DNA of 7,180 bases, taken from Desulfuromonas sp. GTDB lineage: Bacteria > Desulfobacterota > Desulfuromonadia > Desulfuromonadales > Trichloromonadaceae. Location of the stretch: the NCBI GenBank assembly GCA_030145265.1, contig JAQYWA010000102.1, positions 1 through 7,180 on the forward strand, read 5' to 3'. The position numbers and the translations under genes are program-made. Below the pieces are notes generated by a model that had not been told where the DNA came from, ran no database searches, and saw only the letters and a list, made by a program, of their open reading frames with translations. Below, piece by piece: positions 1-4,560 of this stretch. The first letter of the stretch is position 1. The number at the start of each line of letters is the position of its first letter.

Positions 1-8
1 GCTTAACG

Positions 9-14
9 CCTCCC
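9..14 (-). promoter_or_regulatory. Shine-Dalgarno sequence for a gene beginning just outside the window
   Basis: On the minus strand, downstream of the nrdD stop, the sequence reads GGGAGG followed by eight bases (CGTTAAGC) to the window edge. That is the strength and spacing expected of a ribosome binding site whose start codon would be the next bases outside the window. It suggests a gene co-transcribed with nrdD, beginning only about 34 bases after its stop. Candidates are nrdG (the activating radical-SAM enzyme) or a small protein carrying the glycyl-radical segment missing from NrdD. The run of G could also be a chance G-rich stretch, since it merges with a tandem repeat. Confidence 0.4.
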
Positions 15-15
15 C

Positions 16-29
16 CCTCACGCCTCACG
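16..29. repeat. Two tandem heptamers CCTCACG after nrdD
   Basis: CCTCACG is present twice without a break, and a partial third copy (ACGCCTC) lies just to the left. The repeat starts four bases beyond the nrdD stop codon, in the short spacer to the presumed next gene. Short heptamer arrays of this kind can change copy number by slippage. Here it lies outside any identified frame, so an effect on a protein is not evident. Confidence 0.6.
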
Positions 30-33
30 GATT

Positions 34-2013
34 TCATGCCGCCTGATGATGGGGGCAGGCGAAATGCTCGCCAGCGATATAGCCGTGGACCGGACAGATG
101 GTGAACGTTGGACTGATCGTAAAATACGGCAGGTGGAAGTTTTCTGCGATCCGTTTGACCAACAACCTGGCGCTGCTCCAATCGTCGATGCGCTCGCCGA
201 GGAAGCCGTGAAAAACCGTGCCGCCGGTGTACTGGGTCTGCAGGCCGTCCTGATGCGACAGGGCCTGAAAAATGTCGTCGGTGCTCCCCACCGGCAACTG
301 GGTGGAGTTGGTGTAATAGGGCTCGTCGCTGCCGGCGGTGATGATGTCGGAGAACATCTTGCGATCCCGCTGGGCCAGCCGGAAGCTGGTCCCCTCGGCC
401 GGAGTGGCCTCAAGATTGAACAGGTGCCCCGTTTCTTCCTGGTAGGTTTCAAGCTGGGCGCGCATAAAGTGCAGGGTGCGAACAGCCAGATTTTTGCCTT
501 CAGCGGTGTCGATGCCGACCCCGACCAGGTTGAGACAGGCCTCGTTCATGCCGAGCAGGCCGATGGTGGAGAAATGGTTGTCCCAGAAATGGCCGCTACG
601 CTCGCGGATCCCCGACAGGTAGTAGCGGCTGTAGGGATAGAGACCCTCCTCGGTGAAACGCTCAAGCTGCTTGCGCTTGATCTCGAGGGACTCGTAGGCG
701 AGCCGCATCAGGTCGGAAATACGGGTAAAAAAAGCCTCTTCGCTGTCGGCCAGGTACGCTGCCCGAGGCAGGTTGAGGGTGACCACGCCGATCGAGCCGG
801 TCAGGGGGTTGGAACCGAACAACCCACCGCCGCGTCGCCGCAACTCGCGGTTATCCAGACGCAACCGGCAGCACATGGAACGGGCGTCCTCGGGATCCAT
901 GTCCGAGTTGATGAAGTTGCTGAAATAAGGGATACCGTACTTGGCAGTCATCTCCCAGATCGGCTGGAAGCGCAGACTGTCCCAGTCGAAGCCGACGGTG
1001 ATGTTGTAGGTCGGGATCGGGAAGGAAAAGATCCGTCCCGAGCTGTCTCCATCCATCATCACCTCGCAGAAGGCCTTATTGAACATGTCCATCTCGGCTT
1101 GGAATTCGCCGTAGCTGGCTTCCATCAGCTCGCCGCCGATGATCACCGCCTCGTTCGCCATATTCTTCGGCGGGGTCATGTCCATGGTGATGTTGGTGAA
1201 GGGGGTCTGAAAACCGACCCGGGTCGGCACGTTCATATTGAAGATGAACTCCTGCATCGCCTGTTTGACATCTGCATAGTCCAGTTTGTCGTAGCGGATG
1301 AACGGTGCCAGCAGGGTGTCGAAGTTGGCGAAAGCCTGGGCCCCGGCCGCCTCCCCCTGCAGGGTGTAGAAGAAGTTCACTGCCTGGCCAAGGGCGGTGC
1401 GGAAATGGCCCGCTGGCCCGCTCTGCACCTTGCCGTAGGCGCCGGTAAAGCCCTTCAACAGCAGGTCGCGAAGATCCCAGCCGCAACAGTAGACCGACAG
1501 CATCCCCAGGTCGTGGATATGGAAGGCCCCTTCGCGATGGGCATCGGCGATGTACGCGGGGTAAATTTTGTTGAGCCAGTAATTGCTGGTGATGTTGGCC
1601 GCGATGTGATTGTTGAGCCCCTGCAGCGAGTAGCCCATGTTGGCATTCTCGTTGACCCGCCAGTCTTCCTGGGTGAGATAGGAATCGATCGACTCGATCG
1701 ATTCTTTCATGAACTCCCGGGTCCGGCGCAGGGTTTCATGCTGCTTGCGGTACAAGATGTAGTTTTTGGCCACCTTGGCGTGGCCGTTTTCGATCAGGAT
1801 CTTCTCGACCAGATCCTGAACATTTTCCACGGTCGGCATCCGTTCGTCCTTGTAGATGACTTCGAGGATACCAACCACCTGACGGGCAATCTGCCCCGCC
1901 TTGTCCATGTCGGTGCCGCCGACGGCGCGCACTGCTTTCTGGATCGCACCGGCGATCTTCTTTTCTTCGAAAGAAACTAGCCGGCCGTCCCGCTTACGGA
2001 TAAACTCGAGCAT
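34..2013 (-). CDS. nrdD: Anaerobic ribonucleoside-triphosphate reductase, main chain, lacking the C-terminal glycyl-radical segment
   Basis: Class III ribonucleotide reductase reduces NTPs to dNTPs in the cytoplasm without oxygen, using a glycyl radical installed by NrdG. The 659-residue product begins with an ATP-cone domain (about residues 1-95, starting MLEFIRKRDGRLVSFEEKK). Family landmarks follow: SVYCCGWDL at 173-181, holding the candidate thiyl-radical cysteine; NVPTRVGFQTPFTNITMDM at 261-279; GSIGVVTLNLPR at 406-417; YYTNSTQLPVG at 566-576; SPTFTICPVHGY at 634-645. The start is fixed by AGGAGGG seven bases upstream. The end is odd: after C653-P-H-H the protein stops at residue 659. 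Members of the family normally continue with a second cysteine and an RVxGY-type glycyl-radical loop; neither is here, and the other two frames of the remaining 33 bases do not encode it. The metal-site residues visible are C640/H643 and C653/H656. The protein is either split, with the radical domain in the next gene, or truncated. Identity is very secure; activity alone is doubtful. Confidence 0.95.
   Translation of the reverse strand: MLEFIRKRDGRLVSFEEKKIAGAIQKAVRAVGGTDMDKAGQIARQVVGILEVIYKDERMPTVENVQDLVEKILIENGHAKVAKNYILYRKQHETLRRTREFMKESIESIDSYLTQEDWRVNENANMGYSLQGLNNHIAANITSNYWLNKIYPAYIADAHREGAFHIHDLGMLSVYCCGWDLRDLLLKGFTGAYGKVQSGPAGHFRTALGQAVNFFYTLQGEAAGAQAFANFDTLLAPFIRYDKLDYADVKQAMQEFIFNMNVPTRVGFQTPFTNITMDMTPPKNMANEAVIIGGELMEASYGEFQAEMDMFNKAFCEVMMDGDSSGRIFSFPIPTYNITVGFDWDSLRFQPIWEMTAKYGIPYFSNFINSDMDPEDARSMCCRLRLDNRELRRRGGGLFGSNPLTGSIGVVTLNLPRAAYLADSEEAFFTRISDLMRLAYESLEIKRKQLERFTEEGLYPYSRYYLSGIRERSGHFWDNHFSTIGLLGMNEACLNLVGVGIDTAEGKNLAVRTLHFMRAQLETYQEETGHLFNLEATPAEGTSFRLAQRDRKMFSDIITAGSDEPYYTNSTQLPVGSTDDIFQALSHQDGLQTQYTGGTVFHGFLGERIDDWSSARLLVKRIAENFHLPYFTISPTFTICPVHGYIAGEHFACPHHQAA
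1682..1704. repeat. Near-perfect 23-base palindrome inside nrdD
   Basis: Arms GAATCGATCGA (1682-1692) and TCGATCGATTC (1694-1704) are exact reverse complements around a single central C. The palindrome contains two CGATCG and two GATC sites. It lies within coding sequence for residues around ESIESIDS (104-111), a short amino-acid repeat, so part of the symmetry may simply follow from repeated codons. No regulator is assigned. Confidence 0.8.
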
Positions 2014-2020
2014 TTCCCCA

Positions 2021-2027
2021 CCCTCCT
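2021..2027 (-). promoter_or_regulatory. Ribosome binding site of nrdD
   Basis: On the minus strand AGGAGGG lies seven bases before the ATG at 2011-2013. This is close to an ideal Shine-Dalgarno sequence and fixes the nrdD start, which also gives a normal ATP-cone N-terminus. Confidence 0.9.
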
Positions 2028-2051
2028 GCAGCGAATTTAGTCAACGTGAGA

Positions 2052-2079
2052 ACCTTAGCACAGGCCCATCTGCAGTCAA
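2052..2079 (-). promoter_or_regulatory. Candidate sigma-70 promoter of nrdD
   Basis: On the minus strand a -35 element TTGACT (2074-2079) is followed, after 16 bases, by TAAGGT (2052-2057) directly preceded by TGC, an extended -10 arrangement. Transcription would begin near 2045, leaving a leader of about 30 bases before the nrdD start. The -35 is strong and the -10 matches the consensus at three of six positions. The assignment is by pattern only. Confidence 0.5.
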
Positions 2080-2086
2080 GGGAAAA

Positions 2087-2134
2087 ACCCAACATCTGGG
2101 CAAAAAAAACCGATATGGACACAAGATCTTGTGA
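2087..2134. promoter_or_regulatory. Candidate pair of NrdR boxes upstream of nrdD
   Basis: ACACAAGATCTTGTGA (2119-2134) contains a perfect 14-base palindrome (2120-2133) and matches the known NrdR box ACACWATATATWGTGT at about 13 of 16 positions. Exactly 16 bases away lies a weaker, imperfectly symmetrical 16-mer, ACCCAACATCTGGGCA (2087-2102), matching at about 9 or 10 positions. NrdR, the general repressor of ribonucleotide reductase genes, characteristically binds two such boxes with a 15-16 base linker. Against the call, the pair lies just upstream of the proposed -35 rather than over the promoter, and the left box is weak. Confidence 0.5.
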
Positions 2135-2171
2135 ACAGCCAGTGGACAGACTGTGGATTAGTCGTGGATGA
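2130..2171 (-). repeat. Four 11-bp-spaced repeats resembling weak DnaA boxes
   Basis: GTGAACA, GTGGACA, GTGGATT and GTGGATG begin at 2131, 2142, 2153 and 2164, an exact 11-base period. As 9-mers (2130-2138, 2141-2149, 2152-2160, 2163-2171) they match the reverse complement of the DnaA box, TGTGNAWAA, at 7, 6, 8 and 7 of nine positions, with two bases between neighbours. Head-to-tail low-affinity DnaA sites two bases apart are known from E. coli oriC, and DnaA is known to act on E. coli nrdAB. The first repeat overlaps the right NrdR-like palindrome. No AT-rich unwinding region or dnaA gene is nearby, so a regulatory role is likelier than an origin. Confidence 0.4.
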
Positions 2172-2194
2172 ACAAGGCTAGCAAAGCAATATCC

Positions 2195-2224
2195 TTGACC
2201 CTTCGCCGAAGGGCGTGCTAAAGA
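2195..2224 (+). promoter_or_regulatory. Candidate nikR promoter
   Basis: TTGACC (2195-2200) is a good -35 element. The -10 is either GCTAAA (2217-2222, spacer 16) or TAAAGA (2219-2224, spacer 18) preceded by TGC. Both are only moderate. Transcription would start near 2231, about 26 bases before the nikR ATG. Confidence 0.4.
2199..2213. promoter_or_regulatory. Perfect inverted repeat between the -35 and -10 of nikR, candidate operator
   Basis: CCCTTCG (2199-2205) and CGAAGGG (2207-2213) are exact reverse complements around one central base. The repeat sits between the proposed -35 and -10 of nikR, a classic operator position. It does not resemble the E. coli NikR site (GTATGA-N16-TCATAC) or the GTGTTAC/GTAACAC-type half-sites described for other delta-proteobacteria, so the binding protein is unknown. 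A short RNA hairpin is an alternative only if transcription begins upstream of it. Confidence 0.4.
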
Positions 2225-2246
2225 CACAGAAACTACGCGACACTCC

Positions 2247-2251
2247 GGAGG
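2247..2251 (+). promoter_or_regulatory. Ribosome binding site deciding the nikR start
   Basis: GGAGG is followed by five bases and then ATG at 2257. The open frame extends 14 codons further upstream to 2215, but that start has no such site, lies inside the promoter region, and would add residues absent from NikR proteins. Confidence 0.85.
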
Positions 2252-2256
2252 TTTGC

Positions 2257-2676
2257 ATGGCCGATCTTGCCCGCTTTGGCATATCCATCGACGACCGACT
2301 GCTCAAACGATTTGATGACCTGATCACAGAAAAAGGCTACGGCAATCGCTCTGAAGCCATCCGCGACCTGATCCGCAACGCCCTGGTCGAAGACCAGTGG
2401 GCCCGTGGCGACGAAGAGACCGTCGGCACCGTCACCCTGGTTTACAACCACCACACCCGCGACCTGTCCGACAAACTCACGGAACACCAGCACAGCCATC
2501 ATGACGCCATCGTTTCGACATTGCACGTCCATCTCGACGCCCACAACTGCCTCGAAGTCGTGGTCGTCAAGGGCAAGGCCAACGAGGTCAAGCGCATGGC
2601 CGATGAATTGATCGGCACCAAGGGGGTCAAGCACGGCAAATTGGTCACCTCGACCACCGGCGAAGACCTGATCTAA
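2257..2676 (+). CDS. nikR: Nickel-responsive transcriptional regulator NikR
   Basis: NikR is a tetrameric ribbon-helix-helix repressor that binds Ni(II) and then controls nickel uptake genes. The 139-residue product has the usual length. Residues 1-45 form the DNA-binding domain, with the beta strand RFGISID and the hallmark [14 protein letters not shown] (27-40). The rest is an ACT-like metal-binding domain. The nickel ligands known from E. coli NikR (His76, His87, His89, Cys95) correspond by spacing to H79, H90, H92 and C98, in EHQHSHHD and [10 protein letters not shown], so the high-affinity site is complete. The gene is divergent from nrdD and lies 239 bases before two metal-transporter genes in the same orientation, the obvious regulatory target. 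Family assignment is secure; operators were not recognised. Confidence 0.96.
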   Translation: MADLARFGISIDDRLLKRFDDLITEKGYGNRSEAIRDLIRNALVEDQWARGDEETVGTVTLVYNHHTRDLSDKLTEHQHSHHDAIVSTLHVHLDAHNCLEVVVVKGKANEVKRMADELIGTKGVKHGKLVTSTTGEDLI

Positions 2677-2915
2677 GGGTTCCGCCAAGGTCCCCGCCAG
2701 ACGATGCACGCCACCGGATAGCACGAAACAGAAAATCGTATGACATAAATCCGCCAACCGCGCCCACAGGCGGCGCCACAAAAAGGCGGAATCCCGTCAA
2801 CTCCAGGGCTGACGAGGCCGAATCCCGGATTTAATCACATGGCACTTTTCTTGAACATACTGATGACTTTCCCGAAACCGCTCCCTCCAAGCCCGCGACG
2901 CAACGGCAGACGACT
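2677..2915 (+). other. Gap between nikR and cbiQ with short inverted and direct repeats; no gene seen
   Basis: No protein of known type is encoded here, and in particular no CbiM/NikM or CbiN/NikN. CCGCC (2751-2755) can pair with GGCGG at either 2769-2773 or 2785-2789. CGTCA (2795-2799) pairs with TGACG (2810-2814). GGCGGAATCCCG (2785-2796) recurs with one change at 2817-2828. There is no U-tract, so a simple terminator for nikR is not evident. I looked for a cobalamin riboswitch and did not find its conserved core. The repeats may be a structured leader for cbiQ or mere debris. Confidence 0.5.
2840..2855 (+). promoter_or_regulatory. Weak sigma-54-like element upstream of cbiQ
   Basis: TGGCAC (2840-2845), five bases, then TTGAA (2851-2855) has the spacing of a -24/-12 promoter (TGGCACG-N4-TTGCA). 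The invariant GC of the -12 element is GA here, which counts strongly against it. No other convincing promoter for cbiQ was seen. Listed as a possibility only. Confidence 0.15.
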
Positions 2916-3728
2916 ATGGCCAAAATAGAATCCTCCCTGTTCGACCTGGGGGCCCTCGACACCCTCGCCGGCGGACAGTCGGCCATCCATCGCCTCGACC
3001 CCCGCGCCAAGCTGGTCACCACCCTGGTCTTCGTCTGCACCGTGGTTTCCTTTGGCAAGTACGAGATTTCGGCTCTGCTGCCGTTTGTCCTGTTTCCCCT
3101 GGCGCTGCTGCTGGCTGCCGACCTCCCCGCCGGCATGCTGCTAAAAAAACTGTTACTGGCCGCCCCCTTCGCCTTTTTCATCGGCGTCTTCAACCCTCTG
3201 CTCGACCGGCAGATCCTGCTGCAACTCGGCTCGCTGGAAATCAGCGGCGGCTGGATCTCCTTCACCTCGATCCTGCTGCGCTTCGCCCTGACCGTCTTTG
3301 CCGCCTTGATCCTGATCGCCACCACCAGCTTCACCGGTGTCTGCATGGCCATGGAGCGCCTCGGCGCCCCGCGCATTTTCGCCCTGCAGCTGCTGTTTCT
3401 TTACCGCTACCTGTTCGTGCTGGTCGATGAAGCCGTGCGCATGGTACGCGCCCGGGCGCTACGCTCATTTCACGGCCGCGGCATGGGCATGAAGGTAGCC
3501 GGGCACATGGCAGGACAACTGCTGCTGCGCACCCTCGACCGCGCTCAGCGGATCCACCAGGCTATGCTCTGCCGCGGCTTCGACGGCGAGATCCGCATGC
3601 TCCGCCCGCTGCATATCGGCCGCCGGGAAGTGCTGTTCACCCTCGGCTGGTCGGCACTTTTCCTATTGCTGCGCTCTGTCAACCTATCCCGCTTGCTCGG
3701 GGAATTTCTCACGGAGCTGATCCGATGA
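2916..3728 (+). CDS. cbiQ: ECF transporter transmembrane coupling protein CbiQ/NikQ
   Basis: This is the T component of an energy-coupling-factor transporter for Ni(II) or Co(II). It sits in the inner membrane, links the ATPase to the metal-binding subunit CbiM/NikM, and transmits ATP-driven movement. The 270-residue product has the usual length. It opens with the typical HRLDPRAKL (25-33) and has hydrophobic segments near 31-47, 51-68, 79-95, 113-137, 155-170 and 237-253. The cytoplasmic coupling region carries two arginine motifs, RARALRSF (178-185) and AMLCRGF (216-222), which in this family contact the ATPase. It overlaps the next gene by four bases. Nickel is favoured over cobalt only because nikR is adjacent. 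No convincing Shine-Dalgarno sequence precedes the ATG, which is unusual among the genes here. The start is supported by the ordinary N-terminus. Confidence 0.92.
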   Translation: MAKIESSLFDLGALDTLAGGQSAIHRLDPRAKLVTTLVFVCTVVSFGKYEISALLPFVLFPLALLLAADLPAGMLLKKLLLAAPFAFFIGVFNPLLDRQILLQLGSLEISGGWISFTSILLRFALTVFAALILIATTSFTGVCMAMERLGAPRIFALQLLFLYRYLFVLVDEAVRMVRARALRSFHGRGMGMKVAGHMAGQLLLRTLDRAQRIHQAMLCRGFDGEIRMLRPLHIGRREVLFTLGWSALFLLLRSVNLSRLLGEFLTELIR

Positions 3729-4492
3729 GCCACCACATCGTCGAAGTCAAAGACCTCGAATATGACTATCCCGACGGCACCTCCGCCGTGCGGGGGATGT
3801 CTTTCTGTATCCACCACGGCGAGTCGGTCGCCATCGTCGGCGCCAACGGGGCAGGCAAATCGACCCTGCTGCGCCATCTCAACGGCTACCTGACTCCGGT
3901 CAGCGGAATGGTTCGGATTGGCGATTTCCCGTTGACCAAGGCCACCATCCACGACGTACGCCGGACCGTCGGCATGATCTTCCAGGATCCAGACGACCAG
4001 CTGTTCATGCCGACCGTTTTCGATGACGTCGCCTTCGGCCCCCTCAACCTCGGCCTTTCCGACCAGCAGGTCGAGGAGCGGGTAATGCACGCCCTCGCCC
4101 AGGTCGAGGCCGAGCACCTGCGGGACCGCCCTCCGTACAAGCTCTCCGGCGGCGAAAAGCGGGCCGTGGCCATCGCCTCGGTCCTTTCCATGGCCCCCGA
4201 TATCCTGGTCATGGACGAACCGACCACCGGCCTCGACCCTCGCGCCCGACGCCGTCTGATCAACCTGCTGCGCGGCTTTCACCACACCAAGATCATCGCC
4301 ACCCACGACCTCGACCTGGTCCTCGACCTGTGCGAGCGAACCATCGTCATCCATAACGGGCAGGTCACCGCTGACGGACCGACCCGGGACATCTTCGGCA
4401 ACGACGCCCTGCTCGAACAGAGTCACCTGGAAAAACCGCTGCGCATGCAGGGGTGCCCGAACTGCAACCGGCTCGCAAATCAACCGATCTAA
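3725..4492 (+). CDS. cbiO: ECF transporter ATP-binding protein CbiO/NikO
   Basis: ATPase that powers Ni(II) or Co(II) uptake together with CbiQ, on the cytoplasmic face of the inner membrane. All ABC ATPase motifs are intact in the 255-residue product: Walker A GANGAGKST (39-47), Q-loop Q87 in IFQDPDDQLF, signature LSGGEKR (140-146), Walker B ILVMDEP (160-166), D-loop GLDP (169-172) and H-loop H194 in ATHDLD. The start ATGA overlaps the cbiQ stop, implying translational coupling, and GGAG lies eight bases before it. The C-terminus ends in QGCPNCNRL (242-250), a CxxC pair of unknown role after the canonical domain. A strong hairpin follows one base after the stop. Only one ATPase is present, as is normal for CbiMNQO-type systems, where it works as a dimer. 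Confidence 0.95.
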   Translation: MSHHIVEVKDLEYDYPDGTSAVRGMSFCIHHGESVAIVGANGAGKSTLLRHLNGYLTPVSGMVRIGDFPLTKATIHDVRRTVGMIFQDPDDQLFMPTVFDDVAFGPLNLGLSDQQVEERVMHALAQVEAEHLRDRPPYKLSGGEKRAVAIASVLSMAPDILVMDEPTTGLDPRARRRLINLLRGFHHTKIIATHDLDLVLDLCERTIVIHNGQVTADGPTRDIFGNDALLEQSHLEKPLRMQGCPNCNRLANQPI

Positions 4493-4493
4493 A

Positions 4494-4534
4494 AACCAAG
4501 AGGCCGTTTCCATTACGGAAACGGCCTCTTGGTT
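4494..4534. terminator. Strong bidirectional transcription terminator
   Basis: Two 18-base arms (4494-4511 and 4517-4534) are perfectly complementary around the loop ATTAC. The hairpin starts one base after the cbiO stop and lies 26 bases beyond the stop of the convergent lipoprotein gene. On the minus strand it is followed by TTTTT, the standard intrinsic form. On the plus strand the tail (AACCGTATTTTC) is less U-rich. It most likely ends both transcripts. Confidence 0.92.
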
Positions 4535-4560
4535 AACCGTATTTTCTCAAACCCGCTGAC

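Noticed and set aside
34..60. Selenocysteine read-through at the nrdD TGA
   Set aside because: The next in-frame codons give N-P and then another TGA, with no glycyl-radical motif before the window edge.
46..1980. A 644-codon open frame on the plus strand across nrdD
   Set aside because: It is the antisense shadow of nrdD. The product resembles no family I know, while the minus strand gives a clear NrdD with promoter and ribosome binding site.
2739..2860. NikR operator of the E. coli type from GTATGA (2738-2743) and CATAC (2856-2860)
   Set aside because: The half-sites are over 110 bases apart instead of 16, and the partner half-site is incomplete.
2677..2915. Cobalamin riboswitch before cbiQ
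   Set aside because: The conserved core elements of the AdoCbl riboswitch (such as GCCACTG and the B12 box) were not found.
3545..4513. A 322-codon minus-strand frame across cbiQ and cbiO
   Set aside because: Antisense shadow of cbiO, which has every ABC motif intact; the frame also runs through the terminator hairpin.
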